A DNA stretch of 62,661 nucleotides from JBGCDD01 sp045105075. Lineage in GTDB: Bacteria > Pseudomonadota > Alphaproteobacteria > Rhodobacterales > Rhodobacteraceae. The DNA lies in contig JBGCDD010000215.1 in the NCBI GenBank assembly GCA_045105075.1, forward strand, positions 1 to 62,661, given 5' to 3'. The translations under genes were made by a program, and so were the position numbers. Positions 35,553 to 43,480 of the stretch are shown one piece after another (position 1 is the stretch's first letter; each line of letters starts with the position of its first letter). Below the pieces are notes generated by a model that was not told where the DNA came from, searched no databases, and was given only the letters and a program-made list of their open reading frames with translations.

Positions 35553-37520
35553 ATGAGCGACACCAAACTGGACTGGATCAAGGTCGGCCATATCGATGAC
35601 CTGCCTGAGGGACGGGTCAAAACCGTCACCGCGCGCACCACGTCGATCTGTTTGTCGCATTTTTCGGGGCAATGGGCGGCGATGGACAATCACTGCCCGC
35701 ATCAGGGCGGCCCTTTGGGCGAAGGGTCAATCGAGACCGGAACCGACGGGCAATGCTGGATCCGTTGCCCCTGGCATGGCTGGGATTTCGACCCATTGAC
35801 CGGCGCCCCTCCCGGCGGGCACGAAGACACTGGCCAGACGCTGTACCCGGTTGAAGTGCGCGACGGCGACGTGTTTGTGGGACTGGAACCGGAGCCCGAG
35901 CATACCCGCACGGTCACCGATGTGATGGCCGAAACCATGGTCAACTGGGGCGTGCGCCATGTGTTTGGTATGGTGGGCCATTCCAATCTGGGCCTGGCCG
36001 ATGCGCTGCGCCGCCAGACCCTCGCGGGCCATCTGAACTATATCGGCATTCGCCACGAAGGGGCTGCGGCCTTTGCGGCGTCGGCCTATGGCAAGCTGAC
36101 CGGAAAACCCTCCGCCTGCCTGACCATTGCGGGACCCGGCGCCACCAACCTGCTGACCGGATTGTGGGATGCAAAAGTAGACCGCGCGCCGGTGCTGGCG
36201 CTGACCGGACAGGTGCAAACCCAGGTGTGTGGCCCCGGCGCGTTTCAGGCTATTGACCTGCGATCGGCGTTTCAGGCGGTCACCCGGTTTTCGCAGCCAG
36301 TGCTGTCCACATCAAACCATGCCGAACTGATGTCTTTGGCGCTGAAAACCGCGTTGACAGAACAAGACGTGGCGCATTTGATTTTTCCCGACGACACCCA
36401 GACCCTGCCCAGCGATGCTCCCGCCGCAACGCCCGAGGGACGATTGGCTGGACCCACCATCACCCCCAGCGCCACCGACATCGCCGCCGCGCGCACTCGG
36501 ATCGCGGCCGCCAAACGTCCGATCTTTGTGATCGGCCACGGCGCATGGGCCGCACGCGACACGATCATTGAACTGGCCGAGCGGCTAAAGGCCCCGGTGC
36601 TCACCACGTTCAAAGGCAAAGGCCTGATCCCCGACAAACACCCGAATGCCGCTGGCGTTCTGGGCCGCTCCGGCACGCCAATCGCCAGTTGGTTCATGAA
36701 TGAAGCCGATCTGATCATCGCTCTTGGCACCTCGTTTTCCAACCACACGGGGATCGAACGCTCAAAACCAATCATCCAAGTCGACTTTGAACGTATGCAG
36801 CTGGGCAAATTCCACCCCGTCGATCTGCCGATCTGGGGCGAAATCGGTGCGTTTTGCGAGGCCGTAAAAGATGTCAGCGCCAGTCCCGTTGACCAAACCC
36901 GCGAATTGGCCGACCGCTGGGCCATCTGGCGGCGCGAAAAAACCGCGCGTCTGGCTGAACAGGGCGACAAGGGACTGCATTCGGCAGCCATTTTCCAAGC
37001 CCTCAGTGACCTTGCCCCCGCAGACGCCATCATTGCCGTGGATGTGGGCAACAACACCTATTCCTTCGGCCGCTACTTTGAAACCAAGGGTCAGCGCGTG
37101 CTAATGTCGGGCTATCTCGGCTCTATCGGCTTCAGCCTGCCCGCCGCGATGGGCGCTTGGGCCGCGACGCAGGACTTCGGCTGGTTAAAGGGGCGCAAAG
37201 TGATCTCAATCTCGGGCGATGGCGGCTTTGGCCAATACCCGATGGAGCTGACAACCGCCGTTAAACACAACATGGACATCACCCATTTGCTGCTGCACAA
37301 CGGCGAACTTGGCAAGATTTCCAAGGAACAACGCGCCGGGGAATGGCCGGTTTGGGAAACCGCCCTGCACAACCCGTCCTTTGCCGCCTATGCCAAAATC
37401 TGCGGCGCCTATGGGCAAAAGGTGACCAAAACCGATGACATCAGCGCCGCGATCCAATCCGCTCTGGCTGTCGACAGCCCGGCCTTGGTGGAATTCATGA
37501 CCGACGCAGATCTGGTGTGA
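35553..37520 (+). CDS. Rieske domain fused to a thiamine diphosphate-dependent enzyme
   Basis: A 655-residue fusion. Residues 1-115 are a Rieske domain (Cys48/His50, Cys72/His75). Residues from about 120 are a complete pyruvate oxidase/acetolactate synthase-type ThDP enzyme: activating Glu169 in RHEGAAAFAASAYG, a central dinucleotide-type domain (about 300-440), and the ThDP-Mg motif Gly555-Asp556-Gly557 through Asn583. A keto acid decarboxylation whose electrons leave through the Rieske cluster is an attractive reading. Family enzymes normally use FAD, CoA or a second keto acid instead, so the acceptor here would be unusual. Substrate unknown. Confidence 0.9.
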   Translation: MSDTKLDWIKVGHIDDLPEGRVKTVTARTTSICLSHFSGQWAAMDNHCPHQGGPLGEGSIETGTDGQCWIRCPWHGWDFDPLTGAPPGGHEDTGQTLYPVEVRDGDVFVGLEPEPEHTRTVTDVMAETMVNWGVRHVFGMVGHSNLGLADALRRQTLAGHLNYIGIRHEGAAAFAASAYGKLTGKPSACLTIAGPGATNLLTGLWDAKVDRAPVLALTGQVQTQVCGPGAFQAIDLRSAFQAVTRFSQPVLSTSNHAELMSLALKTALTEQDVAHLIFPDDTQTLPSDAPAATPEGRLAGPTITPSATDIAAARTRIAAAKRPIFVIGHGAWAARDTIIELAERLKAPVLTTFKGKGLIPDKHPNAAGVLGRSGTPIASWFMNEADLIIALGTSFSNHTGIERSKPIIQVDFERMQLGKFHPVDLPIWGEIGAFCEAVKDVSASPVDQTRELADRWAIWRREKTARLAEQGDKGLHSAAIFQALSDLAPADAIIAVDVGNNTYSFGRYFETKGQRVLMSGYLGSIGFSLPAAMGAWAATQDFGWLKGRKVISISGDGGFGQYPMELTTAVKHNMDITHLLLHNGELGKISKEQRAGEWPVWETALHNPSFAAYAKICGAYGQKVTKTDDISAAIQSALAVDSPALVEFMTDADLV

Positions 37521-37626
37521 TGCGGCATTCGCGCCGCAATCGTTTCGAAAGATCCGCCTGATAACTTGACGACCGCGCGCACAATGCGTCTTGTTGCGCG
37601 CATCGAGCTATAAAAGGATGCGAAAC

Positions 37627-37704
37627 ATGCGCCTCACACTGATCCTGTTGTCCCTGCTGACCCTCACCGCCTGTGGCGGCGTGCCGTTCGTGCCCATCAT
37701 CTAG
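37627..37704 (+). CDS. 25-residue predicted lipoprotein
   Basis: MRLTLILLSLLTL is followed by the lipobox LTACGG and only eight more residues (ending PFVPII). A GGA lies about ten bases before the ATG. The mature peptide would be a diacylated Cys with nine residues. Mini-lipoproteins with a C-G-G-V-P-F start resemble small ones I associate with Rhodobacterales. Too short for most gene finders, but the signal is clean. Confidence 0.6.
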   Translation: MRLTLILLSLLTLTACGGVPFVPII

Positions 37705-37767
37705 GGCGCTTGTGGCCAACCGCCCAAAAGCTTACGGTCGTGCAAAACGAACCGAAAGGGCAAACGG

Positions 37768-38895
37768 TTGAGCACAATTGCAGCCATCACCGGCACCGGC
37801 GTTTTCACGCCCGAACACACCATCACAAACGCCGAGTTGGTGGTTTCGTTCAACGCCTATGCCGAAAAATTCAACACCGATAACGCCGCAGCCATCGCCG
37901 CCGGTGACATCGCGGCCAAAGACATGTCTTCTGAAGAGTTCATCGCCAAAGCCTCGGGCATTGAACAACGCTATGTCATGGACAAAACCGGAGTGCTGGA
38001 CCCCGGCGTGATGCATCCTTTGCTGCGCCAGCGCAGCGACGACGAACCCTCGATCATGACAGAAATGGGTTTGGATGCGGCGCGCAAAGCGCTGGCACAA
38101 GCCGGCAAAACCGCCGCTGACGTCGATGCCGTGATTTGCGCCGCCTCCAATCTGGAACGCGCCTATCCGGCTGTGGCCATAGAAATCCAGCAAGCTCTGG
38201 GCGTGCAAGGCTTTGCCTTTGATATGAACGTGGCGTGCTCGTCGGCCACCTTTGGCATTCAGGCCGCCGCCGATATGGTCCGTTCAGGGTCTATCCGCTC
38301 GGCTTTGGTGATCAACCCTGAAATCTGCTCGGCCCACCTGGAATGGCGCGACCGCGATTGCCATTTCATCTTTGGCGACGTGGCCACCGCCACTTTGATC
38401 GAACGCGCCGACGCGGCAACGGGCGCGCATTTCCACATCCTGTCCACGCGTTGCGCCACTGATTTTTCCAACAACATCCGCAACAACAACGGTTTCCTGC
38501 GCCGCTCGCGCCCTGATGGCGTGGCCGACCGGCGCGACATGCAATTCATGCAAAACGGGCGCAAAGTTTTCAAAGAAGTCCTGCCCATGGTCAGCCAGCA
38601 CATTGCCGATCATATGGCCGACACCGGTGTGGCAAACACCGACCTCAAACGCATCTGGCTGCACCAGGCCAACAAGTCAATGAATGACTTTATCGGGCGC
38701 AAAGTGCTGGGCCGGGTACCAGCCCCCGACGAACAACCCAACATCCTGCAGGATTACGCCAACACATCCTCGGCCGGCTCGATCATCGCATTCTCCAAAT
38801 ACTCCAACGATCTAACCGATGGCGACTACGGCCTGATCTGTTCGTTTGGCGCCGGCTATTCGGTTGGGTCGGTCATTATTCAACGCCACAGCTGA
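37768..38895 (+). CDS. Beta-ketoacyl-ACP synthase III homologue
   Basis: A 375-residue thiolase-fold condensing enzyme, longer than FabH (about 320) and resembling the Pseudomonas FabH2 type that uses medium-chain acyl-CoA. The catalytic Cys is in NVACSSATFGIQAA, the His in WLHQANKSMNDFIG and the Asn in YANTSSAGSI, a complete Cys-His-Asn triad. The start is a TTG with AAAGGG upstream. No other fatty acid gene is nearby, so it may act in fatty acid initiation or a specialised acyl transfer. Confidence 0.87.
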   Translation: MSTIAAITGTGVFTPEHTITNAELVVSFNAYAEKFNTDNAAAIAAGDIAAKDMSSEEFIAKASGIEQRYVMDKTGVLDPGVMHPLLRQRSDDEPSIMTEMGLDAARKALAQAGKTAADVDAVICAASNLERAYPAVAIEIQQALGVQGFAFDMNVACSSATFGIQAAADMVRSGSIRSALVINPEICSAHLEWRDRDCHFIFGDVATATLIERADAATGAHFHILSTRCATDFSNNIRNNNGFLRRSRPDGVADRRDMQFMQNGRKVFKEVLPMVSQHIADHMADTGVANTDLKRIWLHQANKSMNDFIGRKVLGRVPAPDEQPNILQDYANTSSAGSIIAFSKYSNDLTDGDYGLICSFGAGYSVGSVIIQRHS

Positions 38896-38939
38896 TGGGA
38901 CGGTGGGCGGGGCGACTTGTCCGTAGGACAACAGCGCCG

Positions 38940-39656
38940 TCAGCCGTCCTTGCGCGCCAAACGTCGCCGCAGTGCTGCGTCACTCTCCAGTCGTTCAGAA
39001 TAGCGATCCACCAAATACTCCTGGCGCCCGCGCACCAGCCAAGTGAACTTGACCAGTTCCTCCATCACATCCACCACCCGCGCATAAAAAGGTCCTTCCG
39101 GCAGGCGCGTGCCTTTGAACTCTAGCCAGGCCTTTGGAATGCTCGACTGATTGGGAATCGTCACCATCCGCATCCAGCGTCCTAAGATTCGCATCTGATT
39201 GACAGCGTTGAAACTCTGCGACCCACCAGAAACCTGCATCACCGCAAGCGTCTTTCCTTGCGTCGGCCTCACCCCATTGTCCATCGACAAGGGCAGCCAA
39301 TCGATCTGGGTTTTCATCAATCCGGTCATTGCGCCGTGGCGCTCGGGGCTGGACCACACCATGCCCTCGCTCCAAACCGCCAGCTCCCGCAATTCAATGA
39401 CCTTGGCATGAGTGTCCTGGCCATCATCAACCAAAGGCAACCCGGAGGGGTCAAAAAACCGGGTCTCACAGCCCAGATGGCGCAATATCCGCCCGGCTTC
39501 TTCGGCGACAGCGCGAGAATAACTTCCTGCGCGCAAACTGCCGTAAAGCAAGGCGATGCGCGGCGCATGCCTGGGCGCATCCGGGCCCGCCAACTCCGTC
39601 CAGTCCGGCGGCGCAAGCAAGTTCTCGTGCAGCGCCCCCAGATCGTCGTCAGCCAC
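38940..39656 (-). CDS. arsH: ArsH-type NADPH-dependent FMN oxidoreductase
   Basis: A 238-residue flavodoxin-fold enzyme closely resembling ArsH: the phosphate loop YGSLRAGSYSRAVAEEA, SPERHGAMTGLMKTQIDWLP and GGSQSFNAVNQMRILGRWMR. ArsH oxidises trivalent methyl- and aromatic arsenicals and also reduces quinones. No arsR, arsB or arsC is nearby. It starts at GTG and overlaps the preceding minus-strand gene by eight bases. Confidence 0.88.
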   Translation of the reverse strand: MADDDLGALHENLLAPPDWTELAGPDAPRHAPRIALLYGSLRAGSYSRAVAEEAGRILRHLGCETRFFDPSGLPLVDDGQDTHAKVIELRELAVWSEGMVWSSPERHGAMTGLMKTQIDWLPLSMDNGVRPTQGKTLAVMQVSGGSQSFNAVNQMRILGRWMRMVTIPNQSSIPKAWLEFKGTRLPEGPFYARVVDVMEELVKFTWLVRGRQEYLVDRYSERLESDAALRRRLARKDG

Positions 39657-40107
39657 TTTCTTCTTCCAAATGCAGTTTCATATCGATCAAAACCTGCTGC
39701 AACATCATGGTTTCGCGCAACAGACGTTTTGCCTCGTTCACCGAGATCACACCGTCCTGGATTGATTGCTGATATTCCCCCATCAGCATGGCAAAGCGCT
39801 GCGACAAGGCAATCACATCTGCATTCACCCCGCCTTTGCGCTCTGCATTCGGGACGCGATCATCATAGGACAAGGTGATCTTTTTCAACTCGGCCAGAGC
39901 GCTCGTCACATGCGGATAGGATGACACCGCCTCCAGACGCGCCACCGAATCCACCGGCATAAAACGGTCAGCATGCTCGTCATTGTCCGAGTAATACCGC
40001 CCCAACGTCGCCTTGGACTTTCCAGTGATCTGGCACGCAGCCTCGATCCCCACGTCTTTGACCAAAGCTTCCGTGTGTTTCTTCAAATAGTTTCCGACAT
40101 CAGCCAT
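39649..40107 (-). CDS. Putative DNA-binding protein resembling phage CII (CP76) regulators
   Basis: A 152-residue protein. The N-terminal half resembles a helix-turn-helix of phage CII/CP76-type regulators (GKSKATLGRYYSDND, then FMPVDSVARLEAVSSYPHVTSAL). The C-terminal half is helical with a coiled-coil-like end (VNEAKRLLRETMMLQQVL). The similarity is by eye only. It overlaps arsH by eight bases. Two CCCTC/GAGGG inverted repeats lie upstream. No other phage gene is present. Confidence 0.65.
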   Translation of the reverse strand: MADVGNYLKKHTEALVKDVGIEAACQITGKSKATLGRYYSDNDEHADRFMPVDSVARLEAVSSYPHVTSALAELKKITLSYDDRVPNAERKGGVNADVIALSQRFAMLMGEYQQSIQDGVISVNEAKRLLRETMMLQQVLIDMKLHLEEESG

Positions 40108-40137
40108 ACAGAGTTTCCCTGAGCACCAGAGACTTAC

Positions 40138-40227
40138 CCCTCATCCAGAGGGGAAGAGCCCGAACAAATTCCCATTTTAGCCTTCTAAGTCAAATGAGAT
40201 ACGTTGGCTATCCCTCAGGTTCGAGGG
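40138..40227. promoter_or_regulatory. Two CCCTC/GAGGG inverted repeats
   Basis: CCCTC-N5-GAGGG at 40138-40152 and CCCTC-N6-GAGGG at 40212-40227 lie 30 and 105 bp upstream of the CII-like gene. Their recurrence suggests a binding site, possibly for that protein itself. Confidence 0.35.
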
Positions 40228-40314
40228 GGAGTGTTGACGAGTAACCGGCCAAACGTCGGATTGTCAAAAAGTTGGTCAAATCCTCCGTGTTAAGATGGGT
40301 TTTGGCTAAAACTT

Positions 40315-40474
40315 GTGCTGCTGTTGCCGGCTAGTGTTCCGGCCTATCCCCAGGCGCCTTGGCTCCGGGGCTGGAATGGGCAACAGCGGCACACTTTTGC
40401 GTGCTTCGATCACCTTGTGGTGGGGTGCGACGGGCACGTAAACCACGGGCAAGTTCCCCCTCGGAATCTGCCCG
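40315..40474 (+). other. Strongly structured region upstream of tdk
   Basis: Within the 502-bp stretch without a supported gene (40108-40609), a 14-bp arm at 40315-40328 pairs with 40379-40392 (one G-T), enclosing an 8-bp inner stem (40337-40344 with 40369-40376). A second hairpin, CGGGCA (40446-40451) with TGCCCG (40469-40474) around GTTCC/GGAAT, follows. This could be a small RNA or a 5' leader of tdk. I could not match it to a known RNA family. Confidence 0.4.
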
Positions 40475-40609
40475 CAAAGGATTTCGGTCCGTGTTGGTGC
40501 GCGCTGTTTATGCGCAGATTGGCGCGGGCCGAAGTTCGACGCCGTCGGTCTTGATCTGTGGCGCAGGCTTGATATGACCCGATCTGCGGCCTTCAGGGAC
40601 ATCTGCGTT

Positions 40610-41188
40610 TTGGCAAAACTCTATTTCAATTACTCAACGATGAACGCGGGCAAATCCACTGTGCTGCTGCAAGCGTCGCACAACTACCGCGAACACGGCA
40701 TGGACACCTATTTGCTGACCGCCCAGATCGATGCGCGCGCCGGCACCGGGCAAATTGCGTCACGCATTGGCATTGCGGCCGAAGCCGATTTATTTGGCCC
40801 CGGCGACGATCTGTTTGAAAAGGTGCGTCACCGGTTGGACGAAAGCCCAGTCGCTTGCGTTTTTGTGGACGAAGCGCAATTCCTTGACCCTGCCCAAGTC
40901 TGGCAACTGGCCCGCGTCGTCGACGACCTTGCGGTTCCAGTCTTGTGTTATGGTCTGCGGGTCGATTTCAAAGGCGACCTTTTTCCTGGCTCGGCCACGT
41001 TACTGGCACTTGCCGACGAAATGCGCGAGGTGCGCACAATTTGCAAGTGCGGGCGCAAAGCCACCATGGTGATCCGCCAGGACGACCAGGGAAAGCCCTT
41101 GAAAGAAGGCGCGCAAGTGCAAATTGGTGGCAATGAAACCTATGTTTCGCTGTGCCGACGCCATTGGCGCGAAGCGATGGAGGGTTAG
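40610..41188 (+). CDS. tdk: Thymidine kinase
   Basis: A 192-residue type II thymidine kinase phosphorylating thymidine for salvage. It has the P-loop NAGKSTVLLQ, the FVDEAQFLDP Walker B region, and a zinc site formed by CKCG and the C-terminal CRRHW. I chose the TTG at 40610 because the protein then begins AKLYFNYSTMNAGKS as other family members do, with AGGGA about nine bases upstream. An ATG at 40574 would add 12 residues. Its stop overlaps the convergent csaA stop. Confidence 0.9.
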   Translation: MAKLYFNYSTMNAGKSTVLLQASHNYREHGMDTYLLTAQIDARAGTGQIASRIGIAAEADLFGPGDDLFEKVRHRLDESPVACVFVDEAQFLDPAQVWQLARVVDDLAVPVLCYGLRVDFKGDLFPGSATLLALADEMREVRTICKCGRKATMVIRQDDQGKPLKEGAQVQIGGNETYVSLCRRHWREAMEG

Positions 41189-41523
41189 TGCAGCCGCCCC
41201 CCGGTCGGCACCGGCCCATCCGGGCCAATCAGCACCACCTCGCCTGCCTCATCCGGCAATCCCAAAACCAAAACCTCTGACATGAATTTGCCAATCTGGC
41301 GGGGCGGGAAATTCACTACCGCCATCACCTGTTTGCCAATCAACGTCTCGGGCGCATAGTGCTTGGTGATTTGCGCAGACGACGCCCGCTCGCCGATCTC
41401 AGCCCCAAAATCAATCCACAGCTTCAACGCAGGTTTGCGCGCTTCGGGATAGGGCTCCGCGCGCACAACTTTGCCCACCCGGATGTCGACCTTCAAAAAG
41501 TCATCAAACGCAATCTCAGCCAT
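41185..41523 (-). CDS. csaA: CsaA-like tRNA-binding protein
   Basis: A 112-residue OB-fold protein matching CsaA/tRNA-binding domains (FLKVDIRVGKVV, then PPRQIGKFMSEVLVLG). CsaA proteins bind tRNA and have been described as export-related chaperones. The ATG at 41523 has a strong AAAGGAG site and overlaps the end of proC by eight bases, so the two are coupled. Confidence 0.9.
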   Translation of the reverse strand: MAEIAFDDFLKVDIRVGKVVRAEPYPEARKPALKLWIDFGAEIGERASSAQITKHYAPETLIGKQVMAVVNFPPRQIGKFMSEVLVLGLPDEAGEVVLIGPDGPVPTGGRLH

Positions 41524-42331
41524 TGGCCAGCTCCTTTGAACGGTCTGTGGCGGCCGCAACCGCGCGCTTCAGCAGGTTTGGAAACCCGGTCTGCTCATCC
41601 ATCAGCACCCGCAGCGCGGCTTCGGTTGTGCCCTTCGGACTGGTAACATTGACCCGCAATTGACTTGGGTCTTCCTCGGCCTGTGCGGCCAGTGCCCCTG
41701 CGCCGGCCACCGTGGCTTTGGCCAGTTGCATCGCCAGCGCTGCCGGCAATCCCTGCACCTCACCCGCCGCCGCAAGCGTTTCAATCAGATGGAACACATA
41801 GGCCGGACCAGAGCCACTCACGCCCGTCACCGCATCCATCTGCGCTTCGTCATCCAATCGCACGGTTTGTCCGACGGCCTGTAACAACATGTCGGCCATA
41901 TCCAGAATGTCCGGTGTCGTGGCATGGTTGCCCACCAAAGCGGTGATGCCCTGACCCACCGCCGCAGGCGTGTTTGGCATGGCGCGCACAATCGGCGTAT
42001 TTGCGCCCAGCGCCGCTTCAAAAGCGGCAATTGGCGTTCCAGCCGCAACCGAAACAAACACCGTCTCGCTCTCGCCCAAACTGGCCATCACCGGCAACGC
42101 ATCACCCATCATCTGGGGTTTCACGGCGATCAAAGCCACCGCCGGGCGCTCTGGCACACCTTCATTCACGTGCACGCCTTGCGAGATCACCCAATCTGAC
42201 GGTGCCGGATCCAACACCCAAACCGATGTTGCAGGCAGACCGCCTTTGAGCCATCCGGCCAGCATCGCCGAGCCCATTTTACCACAGCCCAGCAAAACCA
42301 GACCGCGCGTCGCAATCTCAGACATATCCAT
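41516..42331 (-). CDS. proC: Pyrroline-5-carboxylate reductase
   Basis: A 271-residue enzyme reducing 1-pyrroline-5-carboxylate to proline with NAD(P)H. The N-terminal GCGKMGSAMLAGWL loop, the central VRAMPNTPAAVGQG and the C-terminal VTSPKGTTEAAL signature are intact. The ATG at 42331 is placed six bases after GGGGG; an in-frame ATG at 42337 lies too close to that site. Confidence 0.93.
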   Translation of the reverse strand: MDMSEIATRGLVLLGCGKMGSAMLAGWLKGGLPATSVWVLDPAPSDWVISQGVHVNEGVPERPAVALIAVKPQMMGDALPVMASLGESETVFVSVAAGTPIAAFEAALGANTPIVRAMPNTPAAVGQGITALVGNHATTPDILDMADMLLQAVGQTVRLDDEAQMDAVTGVSGSGPAYVFHLIETLAAAGEVQGLPAALAMQLAKATVAGAGALAAQAEEDPSQLRVNVTSPKGTTEAALRVLMDEQTGFPNLLKRAVAAATDRSKELANG

Positions 42332-42361
42332 GTTCATCCCCCTTGGCCCCGGGGTCAGGGT

Positions 42362-42862
42362 TTACGCGCGCCCATAGGCCTCTGCAATGGCGACCTGCAT
42401 CGCATCGCGCACCGTGCGGTTGCCCCAAACCATCAGCTGGATCGCCGGGTAATAGCGCTCTGCACTCATCACGCTGGCTGAAATAATCGTGTCAATCTGC
42501 TCGGCTGTGGCATCCTGTCCACCGCTCAGCACCAGCCCGTAACGATACACCATCAACTGTTGCTCGGCCCAATAGGTGAAGGCACCGGCCCAGCATTGGT
42601 CATTCATCGCATTCAGCAATTCGTAAAGCTTGGGCAGCTTGTCCTCGGGCGGTTGCATCTCAAACGTGCACACGCTGCGCAACGTTTCGTCATAGCCCGA
42701 CCAGGCCAGCGTCAAAGAGTAAGTACGCCACTGCCCCTCGACCGCCATCGCAATCTGGTCGTCGCCAATGCGATCAAAATCCCATTCATGATGCGTCGCA
42801 AGATGCTCTACAATATCAATCGGATGAACGTCATCTTCCATAAAATCTTCGGAAAGGGCCAT
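42362..42862 (-). CDS. YbjN domain-containing protein
   Basis: A 166-residue protein with the type III secretion chaperone-like YbjN fold (FTYWAEQQLMVYRYGLVL; the helical part AMNDQCWAGAF). It is cytoplasmic, has no signal peptide, and is followed 30 bp later by proC, a pairing I associate with alphaproteobacteria. YbjN in E. coli affects motility and stress responses; the role here is unknown. Confidence 0.85.
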   Translation of the reverse strand: MALSEDFMEDDVHPIDIVEHLATHHEWDFDRIGDDQIAMAVEGQWRTYSLTLAWSGYDETLRSVCTFEMQPPEDKLPKLYELLNAMNDQCWAGAFTYWAEQQLMVYRYGLVLSGGQDATAEQIDTIISASVMSAERYYPAIQLMVWGNRTVRDAMQVAIAEAYGRA

Positions 42863-43144
42863 TTCGCCACCTCACTGATCTCCAGCGGATAGCGGTCAAC
42901 CAACCCCAATCGCTAGACGCCTGCTCTACAGACCGGGGCTATCCCCCGTACCCATACTAAATATGGTGCAGGCACAGAACGGCTAAAACAACCCCCTATT
43001 TTGGGGAGAAACGCAATAAGTTGTGGACAGTTTGCGACGTTGCCCCAAATGCAGCGCCGATGGCCAACAGCCTTGCAAATCGGCCAGTGCGTCGCGCCAG
43101 CCAGAGAGTGGATTCAAAAATGGCGCGGCAGCGCCTCTATTGGA

Positions 43145-43387
43145 TCAAAGCTTGGCTTCCAGAGCCGCCAGACGGGCCTCGAGTACAGCGTTTTCTTCAC
43201 GCGCCTTTTGTGCCATCGCGCGCACCGCATCGAATTCTTCGCGGGTCACAAAGTCGCGATCTGCCAGCCAGCGATCCACCAGCCCCTTCATCGCGGTTTC
43301 CGCCTCGTCCCGCGCGCCTTGCGCCACGCCCATCGCATTGGTCATCAGCTGCGAAATGTCGTCCAGAATTTTGTTGCGGGTCTGCAT
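43145..43387 (-). CDS. ubiK: UbiK/YqiC-type accessory protein
   Basis: An 80-residue helical protein with a C-terminal coiled coil (ENAVLEARLAALEAKL) and an amphipathic N-terminal half, the layout of BMFP/UbiK proteins that aid ubiquinone biosynthesis complexes. It is divergent from lgt. The 257 bp between this gene and the YbjN gene contain one short G/C hairpin but no gene. Confidence 0.82.
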   Translation of the reverse strand: MQTRNKILDDISQLMTNAMGVAQGARDEAETAMKGLVDRWLADRDFVTREEFDAVRAMAQKAREENAVLEARLAALEAKL

Positions 43388-43480
43388 GTTCGTCTCCGTT
43401 GCGCTTTGACCCTATATGGGGTCGCTAGCTCCCCGCGGCAAGGTTGACTTGGCCCGCTCCCCAGAGGCATTCAGACGCAT

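Noticed and set aside
40315..40570. 6S RNA (ssrS) as an explanation of the structured region
   Set aside because: The strongest pairings are local hairpins and not the end-to-end rod with a central bubble expected for 6S RNA; I could not match conserved positions.
40306..40602. 98-codon minus-strand frame in the gap before tdk
   Set aside because: No ribosome site, no recognisable family, and the region is better explained by RNA-like stems.
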